A stretch of DNA of 64,000 nucleotides. It comes from Portulaca oleracea (lineage: Eukaryota; Streptophyta; Magnoliopsida; Caryophyllales; Portulacaceae). The DNA is taken from assembly GCA_029582165.1 (NCBI GenBank), contig CM055870.1, positions 17,176,332 to 17,240,331 of the forward strand. Reading direction: 5' to 3'. Positions 35,501 through 46,105 of this stretch are shown here, piece by piece; the stretch's first letter is position 1, and every line of letters begins with the position of its first letter. The notes beneath the pieces are model-generated. The model worked only from the letters and a program-made list of their open reading frames with translations. It did no database searches and had not been told where the DNA came from. Both the position numbers and the translations under genes were made by a program.

Positions 35501-35946
35501 ACTAAAACCGTTTTTGAACGGTTTTATGTGTTGGAGGTTTACGTACTGAGTATTTCCCCACTCACTTTTTGCAATGTTTTAATGTTTTGTTTTTAGGAGG
35601 TTCGAGCTCCCAAGGCAAAGGCAAGTCCAACCAGAAGTAGCTTCCGACGTGAGGTAGCTCCTAAGGTTTATCTTTAATCGGCAAGACGACCAGGCTTTGG
35701 AAGTTGTAGTAGTTTCCTAAGTTCTAAGCCTATGTATCGATTTGTTTCAAGGGTTGTATCATTTGCTTTTATGTTAGGTTTTGTGGTTCATACATCATCT
35801 TTGTGGGTTAAAGGTTTTGGTGTTTGTTGCCTTGTCTCTTTTGGGAGACGGCGGTAACGCTTTGACCTAAAGTGTTCCGCTGCGCTAATCACAGGTTTGG
35901 GTTCTAAATAGGGATTTAACCTTGTGATTAAGGTTGGGGCGTTACA
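32584..35946 (+). mobile_element. 3.36-kb solo LTR in the 5' LTR, empty site known
   Basis: Starts tgtaataacccgccccaaaa and ends aaggttggggcgttaca, with partly complementary ends, and is flanked by 5-bp repeats taatc (32579-32583, 35947-35951). The 3' LTR of the host reads straight through gaagtaatcgctgag, confirming the empty site. No internal domain is present, so it is a solo LTR. Length and TGTAAC...GTTACA ends suggest a Ty3/gypsy chromovirus such as Tekay/Del, unproven. A (TAG)n microsatellite lies at about 33108-33127. The frames at 33108-33374 and 34080-34280 are inside it. Confidence 0.9.
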
Positions 35947-36439
35947 TAATCGCTGAGAAAGAAATACAGTTGGGATTTCTGAGTGTGTAGCCAATGGTTC
36001 GGTGGTGAAGGTAGCCAGTAAAGGACCTCTGGTGAAGGGATAGCCAAGGACCTTGATGAGCACTCGTTTTGTCCACATGTGGTGGTGAGATGATGTGTAG
36101 CAGAGCCATGACGGACTAAGGCTATGTGAGTTTGTGCTTCAATGTAATCCATCATGTTTCAAATCGCCGCTAGAGTTTTTCCTACGACGATCATTATATA
36201 AAACTGTCTCAAGGACCTTCGGCCTTGGTCAGTAAATCTATCAGTAACTGCCTTCGGATTGTTACTTCTTATTTTGTTTCGTAAGTGTAACTTGTTCTTT
36301 GATTGATATAAATATGATGAGGTATTTCAGTTACACTGTGTTTAGACCCTTGGTTTGAAACCAAGGAAGTTTGCTCTAGCGTCCTTGCCTAGTGTGTAGA
36401 TCTTAATTGTGAAGTTCACCCCCCTCCAGGGTCTCAACA

Positions 36440-36850
36440 AGTGGTATCAGAGTAGGTCCACTCAAGAAGAGACTAACCGCTCTGTGGAAAAGATCACGGG
36501 GGATAGTGAAAACAACAAGGTAAGTCACGGACGTAGATGGATTCAACTATAAGGACATTGACAAGGTAAAAAATTAAATCATATTTCTTATGTTCTTCAT
36601 CTGGAACAAAGCTTGTGGTATATCATCTACAAACCATTCATTGATCAAATTGAATTATGGCATGAATTGAGGGGGAGGACCCTCTCTTAGTATTGACAAG
36701 TTTATCAAGCGTTGCAGATTTCTAGACAACCTCTAAAACATACTAGATGTTATATCAAGGGGGAGATTCCCTATTGACCTTGTGATAATCCAAAAAGGGA
36801 AAAATGATTTATTGTTGCTGAATTTTATCTTTCATCAAAAAGGGGGAGAT
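36440..36850 (+). other. Internal region with primer site and polypurine tract
   Basis: The primer site gtggtatcagagtagg matches the copia initiator-tRNA consensus. About 90 bp on, atggattcaactataagg resembles the usual start of a copia gag frame, but the region soon ends at the polypurine tract. This is what remains after a large internal deletion, or the normal form of a non-autonomous family. Confidence 0.85.
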
Positions 36851-37732
36851 TGTTGAAGACAAGGTCAAGATCATTCACCGCGCATTCGTGAAGGACCTTA
36901 GGTTTTGATGAAAGCCAAAATCCGGAAAAGAGAAGTTGCCTTATATTTTATAATCTGATTATATATTATGAGTATATAATATATATTCTGATTGTGTGAT
37001 TTATTTACAGATATAAATCATAAGTAAGGCATAAGGAAACAAATCAACAAGAAAAATGGAAGGAAGAGAAGATTGGGAAATCTCCAAGAAGAAGGAAATA
37101 AAATCAGCAACAAAGAAGGAAGGTGAAGCAGTGAGCAAACAAGGAAATAATCTTGTTTCCAACGGCTACCATCCTAAACATCCATCAAGCCTCTAATATA
37201 AATAGGAGACTTGAAGATTGAAGACTTAGGCGATTCCACGGAAGTAATCGCTGAGTAAGAAATCCGATGGGATTTCTGAGTGTGTAGCCAATGATTCGGT
37301 GGTGAAGGTAGCCAGTAAAGGACCTCTGGTGAAGGGATAGCCAAGGACCTTGGTGAGCACTCGTGTCCACATGTGGTGGTGAGATGATGTGTAGCAAAGC
37401 CTTGACGTACTAAGGCTATGTGAGTTTGTGCTTCAATGTAATCCATCATGTTTCAAATCACCGCTAGGGTTTTTCCTACGACGATCCTTATATGTAACTG
37501 TCTCAAGGACCTTCGGCCTTGGCCAGTAAATCTATCAGTAACTGCCTTCGGGCTGTTAGTTCTTGTTTTGTTTCGTAAGTGTAACTTGTTCTTTGATTGA
37601 TATAAATATGATGAGGTATTTCAGTTACATTGTGTTTTGATCCTTGGTTTGAAACCAAGGAAGTTTGCTCTAACGTCCTTACCTAGTGTGTAGAACTTAA
37701 TTGTGAAATTCACCCCTTCAAGGTCCTCAACA
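36851..37732 (+). repeat. 3' LTR, uninterrupted
   Basis: An 882-bp LTR from tgttgaagacaaggtcaag to ggtcctcaaca. It supplies the empty-site sequences for both insertions in the 5' LTR. The frames at 37174-37449 and 37185-37397 lie in it and are not genes. Confidence 0.9.
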
Positions 37733-37737
37733 CTTTT

Positions 37738-38370
37738 TATACTCTTGAAATGACATGAGGATTGTTGACATTATTTCAAGAGTATACAAGGATTATAAAT
37801 ATATATGTTGTAATCATGTAAGACAAGTTTATGGTCCAAATTAAATTTTACATGTTTAATATGGTCAACACGGATAAAATTGGAACCAACACAAGTTATG
37901 TTGTGTCCAAAAAGTCAGGAAATGGAATAAGGTACGATACAGGGCATGTCATTTTTGACACGGTCTGTGTTAGTTTCTTGACAGTAATTAATGATCCAAC
38001 TACTATTCTAGATCAAGTAGATTAATACTTAATCACATATTACAATGTGATCTTTAACCCAAACAGTTATATTTTTAATATAACATGTGGTAAGAGTCAT
38101 GGTCTTAGTTTTCATATTCATCCATGGAACCAACGTAACCCTAGAATGTGTGTGGGATGTCTCCTATAAATAGTGATTATTTGCAAGCCATTTAGATCAT
38201 CATCTCATCTAATCAGACATTTCTCTCTTGCGTAGACTGCAGTTATATATATTTGAGTAAAACAAGTGAGAAACAAATCCCTTTTTAATGTTTATGTAAA
38301 GACTAAGTTTATCCATTCGAACATATATGGTAGTAAATAGTTCTTGAAGTATATGTGTTCGTTCACAATC
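37738..38370 (+). other. Possible copia LTR-like DNA
   Basis: The block contains tcctataaatagtgatt (a TATA-like box, about 38160) and T-rich leader-like sequence resembling a copia LTR, but I could not fix both ends. Low confidence. Confidence 0.25.
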
Positions 38371-38373
38371 TTA

Positions 38374-38601
38374 GGGCGTGTAAAATTCATGGGTAAAAAA
38401 TAGTTGGGTAAAAGTTAAATTTTGGTAATTTTTATAACTTTTGGTAAATTCTGATAACTTTTGGCAACTTTACGTCAATATATCAAAATTAATGTTTTTT
38501 CTAATTTTTTAAGTTTGGTAATTTTCGGTAAATTTTGACAAATTTAGGCAAAAATTGATAAATTTTGATGAATTGGAGCTACCCATTAATTTAACAAGCC
38601 C
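38374..38601. mobile_element. Tourist-like MITE with GGGCGTGT ends
   Basis: Left end gggcgtgtaaaattcatgggta pairs with right end tacccattaatttaacaagccc. TTA flanks both ends (38371-38373, 38602-38604). The interior repeats ttggtaa words. Confidence 0.75.
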
Positions 38602-39153
38602 TTAGTCTTGTCCAAATAAAATTTTTATTGTCTACTAGGTAGGGTACCCGTGCATGCACGGGTATAAAAGTACTGGATTTTATTATTTATAAATTGTGCT
38701 ACATACTTATTGTGGGAACGACAAAAAACTATATACAAAAGTTTGAAACTTTAAGAGTTGATATGCAAAAGGAAGTTCTGCGTCTTGTATCTACAAGGCG
38801 ATTTTCAACTCCTTCATTCCTAAAACAACAGAGTTTGATGTTATGATTAATATCAAAGGTAGAGGAATATATGTATTAATAAAAAAAATATAAACGACAA
38901 ATTGAGGTGGTAGAAAGAACGGAGGGGCAAACTAACCCATAGTAAGTACAATGACACAACCATTACGTAGCGGAAAAATCCTTGGCGAGAAGCAAAATGG
39001 CGCAAGGTGGCTAATAGAAGATAGATCCGAGTTGGCGAAAAGCAAAAGGGAAAAAGGCAACACTCCATGAAAGACAATTCAGTGAAAGAAAAGGTCTTCG
39101 GTTGCTTGATTTAATAATGGAACATTATATAAATCTTGCTATGAAATTTTGGA

Positions 39154-39413
39154 CTCCCTCCGTTCCATATTAATTATTATAGTTTTGATTTTTACGATTT
39201 CAGATGTCACTCTTTAATTAATAAATTTTTTATATAAAATGCTATCAACAATTGCAATATAATACTTTAATGATAGTATTTTTCGTTACGAATCTAATGG
39301 TGGTTTATTTAATATAGTAATTCATTATATATATTGAGAAATTAATGGTCAAAATTTTTAAAATTTGACTGCACAATTATTAAAAGTGACAATTAATATG
39401 AAACTGAGGGAAT
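39154..39413. mobile_element. Stowaway-like MITE, family A, inside the Helitron
   Basis: Ends ctccctccgttccatattaa and attaatatgaaactgaggga with the family A interior (cgttacgaatctaatggtg, tatattgagaaattaatgg). The right flank has TA; the left flank is ga, presumably mutated. Confidence 0.7.
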
Positions 39414-39596
39414 ATTAACCTATTTGTGTCCACACAAAAGGCTGTCATAATTCTGAATTTTCTTATTATTAGTATTACTTTTCCTTTTCAAATTTAAGAA
39501 GATTCTGTTATAAATTAGTTTATCATCTTAAATAATATTTAATTTAATAAACCTTAAAACTCAGTTTTTTCTTTTTTTTGGTGAAACAAAATTGCA

Positions 39597-39974
39597 GTAT
39601 TCAACTTCCCAGCTGGGGCGCACACTGTAGTAGAGGTATCCAAGGCAGCATACGACTCATGCATCACTTCCAGCCCAATCTAAGCCGAGCTAACCACTGC
39701 ACCAGCCAACTTCACCATCAAATCTCCGGGAGCCCACTACTACATCTGCACCATCACCGGTCACTGCTCCGACGGCCAGAAGCTCGCCATCGTCGCTGCC
39801 GCATCCTCCACCGCCGCCGTCCCAAAGAGCAGCAAGAAGGGCTCTTCGGCCCCGGCACCTGCTCCGAGCACCACCCCGGCAGCCACCACTGAGACTCCCG
39901 CCGCCGCCCCTGACACCACCGTGCCAACCACCATCGCCACTGCCGGAGCTCCGGCCAGCCAAATATACATATGA
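39597..39974 (+). pseudogene. Stellacyanin-like phytocyanin, exon 2 fragment
   Basis: Translating from 39597 gives 125 codons plus a final TGA. The frame has FNFPAGAHTVVEVSKAAYD, one premature TAA (after SSPI), then AHYYICTITGHCSDGQKLAI. The Cys, His and Gln in this last block correspond to copper ligands of stellacyanin-type proteins; the first His ligand would be in the missing exon 1. A P/A/T/S-rich tail follows, as in cell-wall phytocyanins. It is preceded by a T-rich tract and ttgcag, a preserved intron acceptor, so genomic rather than spliced DNA was captured. The domain lacks signal peptide and exon 1 and cannot be functional as is. Confidence 0.8.
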
Positions 39975-39984
39975 TATTGTGTTT

Positions 39985-40155
39985 ATGTCCTCAATTCTTC
40001 TATGGCTGTTTTGTTGATCAGTACACATATTTGCAACCATCATTTTCCTCATCAGTATCAAAAAAATACAGATGATGATATCGTGCATGCCCTGTTTTCT
40101 TCTATAGTTGTTTCATTGATCAATATCCATATTCACAACTATCATCCATAACTCA
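39985..40155. repeat. Two imperfect tandem copies, about 101 bp apart
   Basis: Two similar blocks, from ttcttctatggctgtttt (39996) and from ttcttctatagttgtttc (40097), share the order tgatcagtacacatatttgcaacc / tgatcaatatccatattcac. They lie just 3' of the mini-ORF stop on the minus strand. Confidence 0.55.
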
Positions 40156-41565
40156 CTACCTCCTAGCTAATAACCGATCATCCAGAGGCTTTCGACTCTG
40201 CAAGGACTACATTGGTAGTGCTGATTTATAAACCATACGGAACAGTTAGCTCCTAAAGTAACCATGAACAAAAATGCAAGCAAATGTTCAATAGTTCCCA
40301 TAGGACCTTCGATAATAGGACCTTACTTCTATAAGTCATAGTAGGCTCATAGTATTATAGTATCAGCTCATAGCATTCTCATAAAGATGGCTCTAGAATA
40401 TGATGAGCCCATTACATCATTAAATATAAACCGAGCAACCAATGGTGTCCTTGCTTAAGCCACAATAAAGCCAAACAATTTCAACATAAAATCAGCACAA
40501 CCTTTAATTGAACAAAAGTTCATTATTGTCCTTGCTTAAAGTATTAAAGCTCCAACAAACTTACAAGTACATAAATTTGAGATAGAAACTTCAACAACAT
40601 CTGTTCGAAGCAGATAATGGCACTATGGCTAAACATGTCTCAAAAGATTCAACATTTACTACCCAAAATGTTTGCAAAAACAAATCAATAAGAGAGAAAA
40701 TGGGGATACACTTACAGAAGGTTTTCGCCTGGCAGACATCTCCTGAAACGATTCCAACAGAACGAAGAGGGGAAAAAACACAAATGAAAATCAGCACCAA
40801 ATCAAAGAATCGCAAACCCTAATAAACTGCAAATGAAATCATAATCCCCCTAGTCAGTAATCCAACATTCGTATACCAATTCAATGCACAAAACACCCGA
40901 ACTCTACCATTAATTCAAAAAAGAAACATCCATCTCGAACAATTCACAAATAGAATCAGATCGGAAGCCCTAATTTAATTTCGAAACATCCAGCAAACTT
41001 TCTCCACCTCACCTAGGAACGAGTACCGAAAAATTGAACCGAAGAAAACGAAAATGAGAGTGATAAGGTAATGAAAACTTAAAAATAACCGTCCTCTTTG
41101 AGCTCCAGAAAGAAGAGAAAAAACAAATCAAAACCAGCACATATCAAAGAATCGCAAACCCTAACGAACTGTAAATGAAATCATAATCCCCCTAGCCAGT
41201 AATCCAACATTTGTATACCATTTCAATGCACAAAACACCCGAACCCTACCATCAATTCAAAAAATACATCCATCTCCAACAATTCACAAATAGAATCAGA
41301 TCCGAAACCCTAATTTGATTTCGAAACATCCCTCAAACTTTCTCCACCTCATCCAGAACAAGTATCAAAAATTGAATCAAAGAAAACAAAAATGAGAGTG
41401 ATTAGGTGATGTAAACTTACAAATAACCTTCCTCTTTGAGTATTTGTTTGCTGCTGCTAAGAAACGGACAAACAAATGAAGAGAAAGGGCAGAAGAACAT
41501 CAACGAAGAAGAAGGACAACACCTACCTTCCAACGAGAAACCATGCATGATGTTTCGCAATCCAT
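40156..41565 (-). CDS. Putative three-exon 35-residue ORF inside the Helitron
   Basis: On the minus strand, exon 1 (41565-41527) encodes MDCETSCMVSRWK and ends in GAAG/gtaggt. Exon 2 (40742-40716, 27 nt) lies between tttcag and gtaagt and encodes nine residues starting EMSARR. Exon 3 (40197-40156) follows ttgcag and encodes SRKPLDDRLLARR then TAG. All three join in phase 0 without a stop. A CT-rich leader (41580-41600) precedes the ATG, giving the look of a captured gene 5' region. I do not recognise the product; it is basic and may be only the captured start of a larger gene. Expression is unknown. Confidence 0.35.
40768..41440. repeat. Tandem duplication of about 330 bp in the first intron
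   Basis: Two copies, about 40768-41099 and 41113-41440, share long stretches such as atcataatccccctag and cacaaaacacccgaa and end ctcaaagagga on the minus strand. Both lie within intron 1 of the putative mini-ORF, enlarging it. Confidence 0.75.
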
Positions 41566-41822
41566 GGCGTTTTTAGATCTGAGAGAGAGAGAGAGAGAAT
41601 GAGATGGGAACTGAGGAGAGGTCGGATCTGTGAGGGAAAGCGAGAGGAGTTCACCGATGGAGGCAGAGAGAGATTAATTGAGCCGGTCTAGTGTCAACCC
41701 CAATTGTTCATTAGTGATCCACGGCCCGACCCATCAGGCCCAGAAGACCCTCAGCCCAGCCCGGCTTCAAACAAACTTTCGTCCCCCCAAGGCAAATTAA
41801 GCCTCTTTTTATTATGTATAGA

Positions 41823-42424
41823 TATATACTATCTTTCACTTCGGTTTGTCCAACTGTTTGCTATTATCTTTGTACATATCAACTAGTGAATCATAGGGTT
41901 AAGAATCTATTGTGTCTTTTGACAAACACATGCATTACATGCATTACGAGTAACATTTATTATAGTGCATAGTTTTATTACATAAAAAATCAAACACATG
42001 CATTACGAATAACATTTATATTATAGTTCATTAGTTTTCCATTAGTTTACATATAATGTATAATATACGACATAAAAATAAATATTATCATAGAGTACAT
42101 TTAAATTTGAAATTAAAAATAACAATTAACAATATGGTAATAATATGTTTTATAATTTGGAAAACAAAAACAATATGGTCTATTGAGATTTAAACATGTG
42201 AGGAGGTCTAGTTCTAATATCTTATATATGAACCATCTTAACCACAAATTCAAGTAGATGGTTGAATATTCAATGATATCTTATATTCAAATATTACATG
42301 AAAATGCAAGCTAATGATTGATGATCTAATAATAATTTCATATTTTGATAGATATAAGGTGCAAACTTCTTTTTTAATTTCTTAGTATAGTTTCTCACAG
42401 GAAAAAAATCTTTGTATAATTGAG
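41823..42424. other. No gene found
   Basis: AT-rich sequence to the right of the Helitron with short repeats of acatgcattac. Nothing else is supported. Confidence 0.3.
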
Positions 42425-42427
42425 TTA

Positions 42428-42697
42428 GACTCCGTTCTTTTATATGGTAGATTGCGGTGCGGTATCACATCGCACTGCACTCTTTAATTTCTAGCTACCA
42501 CATTTCACCATATCAGTCATAATCATTAGCAATATATCTCTTCACTTTTCTCTCTCATCACTTTTTTGTTTTACTTTTCACATTCTTTCTCCCACCTACC
42601 CCACATACCACAACTCACCACAATTCACCACACATTTTCAAATTTCGCCGCACCGCACCATTACCACACCGCATCAATCATATAAAAGAATGGAGCC
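42428..42697. mobile_element. Tourist-like MITE
   Basis: A 270-bp copy of the GTTCTTTT family: ends gactccgttcttttatatgg and atataaaagaatggagcc, flanked by TTA on both sides (42425-42427, 42698-42700). Confidence 0.8.
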
Positions 42698-42700
42698 TTA

Positions 42701-43340
42701 ATAGATTTTGGTATTATTGATGACATTTTGGTACATATTTGTTTTCTGTTTTTCAAATAAAATTATGCAACATATATCTATTACACTCTTTGTATAATAA
42801 AAGATCATGCAGTTTAATTTCATAAATCTATTGCACTCTAAAATTATAGTAGCATAATTTTATATAACCTCACATTTATTATTAAATTTATATAAAAAAA
42901 AGTGTGAGTTGGGTTTAATTAAAGTAATTAGGATTTGCTTATTATTTTAGGATCAGAATAATTTAGATATTTTGAGAATGAATGAATTAAGAAATGACAA
43001 TACGAATAAAGTTGAACGTGTAAGAAATGATATGGCATAGTGCTTGGACATTATTTTGACAAGCAAAGATCAACTTTGATGTTTACATATCCCTCCATTC
43101 ATTGCACTTTAAGCATAGCTATAATAATCACACAAATAGCACAAACACAACTAATATCATATTGTTTTTCTCCCCCAGAAGTACCATATCTACTTTACGT
43201 TGCTTATTCAATTCACTTCGTACAAAATTATGATAACTCATTCAATAGCTTTGTAAAAGAGAAATACAGGTTGGAGTCTTGCTTAAGTCAAGCAAATTCA
43301 TCACAACTAAATTCAAAGTATTAGTTACTCTCTTGTTCAA
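42701..43340. other. No supported gene
   Basis: The 94-aa frame at 43040-43324 has no recognised domain or splice context and is not called. Confidence 0.3.
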
Positions 43341-43342
43341 TA

Positions 43343-43578
43343 CTCCCTCTATTCTTTTTTATCTGTCATTTACGATTTTCAGTGCCAATTTTTAATCAAT
43401 AATTTCTAATATAAAACTTTTATAGAAAAATATAATATTATACTTTTTTAATAGTATTTTTTATTACGAATCTAATGATATCAATTTTGTATGATGGATC
43501 ATTATACAAATTAAGATATTGACGGTCAAAGTTTTTACCACAATTCCCTAGGCGACAGATAAAACAAAACGGAGGTAG
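43343..43578. mobile_element. Stowaway-like MITE, family B
   Basis: Ends ctccctctattcttttttatctgtc and gacagataaaacaaaacggaggtag, 236 bp, flanked by TA on both sides. The interior matches 24467-24708. Confidence 0.8.
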
Positions 43579-43715
43579 TATTTACTATTCGATGAATTAA
43601 ATTATGAGTCGTCTCATAATATTGCCAAAGTTATAGTTTTCTTTGATCTATTATACCATCTTTATTATATATTGGTTTAAATGTAGTTGAACAAAGTAAA
43701 TATTAACTCGAGTTT

Positions 43716-43964
43716 GACCCTGTTCTTTTCTGCGGTTGGCAAATTGCGGTGAAATTTATTGCCACAACTAACCACACTCTACCACAAATCATTACTTTTC
43801 TTTCTCCTCACTTTTCTCTCTCCTCCCTTTTCTCCTCTACTTTTTACATTCTCTCTTCACCTACCCTACATACCAATAACCTACCACAATTCTACCACAC
43901 CCACCACAATTTTACCACACCACACCACACCATACCACAAAATACCGCAGAAAAGAACGAGACC
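43716..43964. mobile_element. Tourist-like MITE
   Basis: Ends gaccctgttcttttctgcgg and ccgcagaaaagaacgagacc, 249 bp, with ttt on both sides. The TTT target departs slightly from the TWA rule seen at the other copies. Confidence 0.75.
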
Positions 43965-44138
43965 TTTGTTTTATATATTCCAAAATAGATTTCTGCTAAA
44001 TCAAACATTTTTCAAAAAATGTGTAACTAAAGTGACATTTTTGTGTGAATCATACATTAAATTTTGAAGTTAAATATAGCACATCAAGAGAAAAAATTTC
44101 CTAAACTTTTTCCCATTCAAACATCAAATTAGCTTAAC

Positions 44139-44142
<4 letters not shown>

Positions 44143-44176
<34 letters not shown>
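44143..44176. repeat. (TA)n microsatellite
   Basis: A run of alternating t and a abuts the left end of the Mutator-like MITE at 44177; the right flank of that MITE is also tatatatata, as expected if the MITE inserted into the repeat. Confidence 0.9.
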
Positions 44177-44179
<3 letters not shown>

Positions 44180-44694
44180 AAATGGATTCTAATAATCCCT
44201 ACTTTCACCAATTGGACAATGGTGGACCGTACTTTCATTTTGTATTTTGGTGGTCAAAAAAAAAAAATTGGATTGTAGTGGTACCAAATCCACCCTCTGC
44301 ATTCGATCTTCTTATTTTTTTCATTCCTACACTATATTGTTTTTGTTTTTTTCTTTCTTGCCCCTAGAAAGTTAATGAATTGTAGTTTCTAAAACATTTT
44401 TAAATTATTTTTTTGAGACTCCGAATAATTATTATGATTTTTTTAAAATAATAAAAGTGAAAAAATCGTAAAAAATAGTAAAAAAATGAAAAAAATTTGG
44501 GAGAAACGCTGTAAATTCATTAAAAATCATTGTAAAGTGTTATACTAAGTTTTGAATCAAATGCAACACAAAATCTATGATTCCCTTGAAAATATCCCAC
44601 TACAATCCAATTTTTTTTTGACTAGGAATACTGAAGAAATCTGATCTACTATCATTCAATTGGTGAAAGTAGAGATTATTAGAATCCAATTATC
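44177..44694. mobile_element. Mutator-like MITE, second copy
   Basis: Ends gataaatggattctaataatcc and agagattattagaatccaattatcc are inverted repeats of the 23090 family. TA-rich flanks on both sides fit a target duplication inside the microsatellite. The interior is the 23090 interior in the opposite orientation. Confidence 0.7.
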
Positions 44695-44771
44695 CTATAT
44701 ATATAGAGAGTCTCTACTTTCTACTTTATGTTTTTATAGAGAAAACACATCATTTTCTGGAAATTATAGAA

Positions 44772-45083
44772 ATGAAAGGTATGAGGGAAATGATGTATGT
44801 GGGGGCCAATGAGTTGCTTTTTATTTTGTCAATTGGATTCCTTCTTTCTTCTTCTGCTTATTTCTCCCTCCAATTTGGGCCACTTGAAAGAATTAACCAA
44901 TGGGAGCCACAAAATCATTCCTCCTCTTCCCATCTTGCAAAGTGTTTGGTGATTTGTATATCCAAAGAAACATGTCTCAACCTCATTAGATTTTTTTTTT
45001 CCAAAAAAAATATGTGTTCCTCCTTGAATTCCATGCCCATAGATCATACAATAAAACCTCATACTATGAAATTTGAATTTTAA
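44772..45083 (+). CDS. Hypothetical small ORF with signal-like N terminus
   Basis: A 103-aa frame begins MKGMREMMYVGANELLF and has a hydrophobic stretch (LLFILSIGFLLSSSAYFSL) near its start. A TATA-like tatatatagag lies about 75 bp before the ATG. No family is recognised and the frame could be chance; the TATA motif is also the edge of the neighbouring MITE flank. Confidence 0.15.
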   Translation: MKGMREMMYVGANELLFILSIGFLLSSSAYFSLQFGPLERINQWEPQNHSSSSHLAKCLVICISKETCLNLIRFFFSKKNMCSSLNSMPIDHTIKPHTMKFEF

Positions 45084-45896
45084 AAATTTAAAGTCTCATT
45101 TATACACCTCATGCACAATATGTGTTCAAAAAACATGTTAGGTGGGAGGGGGCTCTATGTGGTGGGTTCATCTTAATTTAATGTCCTTTTTTAAAAAAGA
45201 AATATATGGTGTGAGATGATTATTTTCTTGGTTCAAGTATGATCCATGCATGGAAGTTTCTATGGTTGGGAGAACAAGCCTAGCTATAAGATATCTTTAA
45301 AAATTGGGAAAATGTTACATCATATCCAATGTGTAATCTAATTATGGTTGTGATTTTTGTTGTTGATACATGATCATGATATGGTGCAACAACACCACAA
45401 AATGTTACCCATCACTATTTATTTTTGAGTGCTCTATGAGGACAAATGTTTCAAGTTAGTTATATTTTTCAAGGAAAAAAATAAAATAAAATTGGGTTCC
45501 ATAATAGTACCTTTCACGGGGTATTGATGTTTTGGCGAAATATATTTAAATTAGGAGATTTATTAAAATGAGTTTTCATATTTATTTTGATTTCTTTTAT
45601 CGATGATATTAGCTTCAAAATAATGACAATTGCAATTAAGCTAGTCAACAATAAATATTAAAAAATTTATGGTTTTCGGGATTATTCATTTGAATAATAA
45701 TTCATCAAATTTGAATGTGTTTCTGTTTTTTTTTCTTCTTTTAGTTAATTGTTAGGAATTAGGATATATATGTTTGATTAGTTTACATATTTATAAATTA
45801 TAAATGATCAAGCTCCGTTCTAAAAGACAGTGTGGGTATGTGGAGTATTAGATAAAACAAAAATAAAAAGTGAAATTCTTTAAAAAAAATATAATA

Positions 45897-46105
45897 CTCC
45901 CTCTATATTTAAATATTTATAACTTTTAAGTTTTTATGTTCTCTAATATTACTTAGATTTTTAAATTTTAATGTAATATATTTGCAAAAAAGTTCTCACT
46001 GCAAATATAATGATGTTAACTTTATATTTTAAATTATTATATAAATTACATAAATAATAATCAAAGATTTTAAAAATTGTTCATATGCACATGTTCCATA
46101 CTAAT
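45897..46105. mobile_element. Decayed Stowaway-like MITE
   Basis: Starts ctccctctatatttaaatatttataac after TA and keeps family B-like words (gcaaatataatgatgttaac, aaattattatataaatta). The right terminus is degraded (gttccatac). Confidence 0.45.

Larger units (their letters stand above)
31912..36439 (+). repeat. 5' LTR, expanded by two insertions
   Basis: The LTR starts tgttgaagacagggtcaagg and ends gggtctcaaca. Removing the Stowaway (with its TA) and the 3363-bp solo LTR (with its 5-bp duplication) leaves about 862 bp, close to the 882-bp 3' LTR. The 3' LTR has an extra 22-bp-scale stretch near its start (atcattcaccgcgcattcg). Confidence 0.9.
31912..37732 (+). mobile_element. Complete non-autonomous copia-type LTR element
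   Basis: Two LTRs (tgttgaaga...ctcaaca), an iMet-type primer site (36442-36453), a 411-bp interior, a polypurine tract (aaaaagggggagat, 36837-36850) and perfect 5-bp flanks ctttt (31907-31911, 37733-37737) make a full structural element. The interior has no room for gag or pol, so it must move, if at all, with proteins supplied by a relative. Two later insertions sit in the 5' LTR. Without them the element is about 2.16 kb, larger than a classical TRIM because of its 0.86-0.88 kb LTRs. Confidence 0.9.
38635..41822 (-). mobile_element. Non-autonomous Helitron with captured gene pieces
   Basis: On the minus strand the element begins TCTATACATAATAAAAAGAG (from 41822) after an A, and ends CTAG (38638-38635) before a T. 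A perfect 20-bp GC-rich palindrome (38645-38664, cccgtgcatgcacggg core) lies 6 nt before CTAG. These are the 5'-TC, 3' hairpin-CTRR and A/T target features of Helitrons. The 3188 bp contain no Rep/helicase. They hold a stellacyanin exon (plus strand), a putative three-exon mini-ORF (minus strand), tandem duplications, and a nested Stowaway MITE. Confidence 0.7.

Noticed and set aside
39578..40088. Alternative frames over the stellacyanin fragment, including a G/A-rich minus-strand frame
   Set aside because: The phytocyanin motifs and intron acceptor fix the true frame; the others are shadows of GC-rich coding DNA.
43040..43324. A 94-aa plus-strand frame
   Set aside because: No domain, no splice or promoter context, and typical AT-rich composition; not enough to call a gene.
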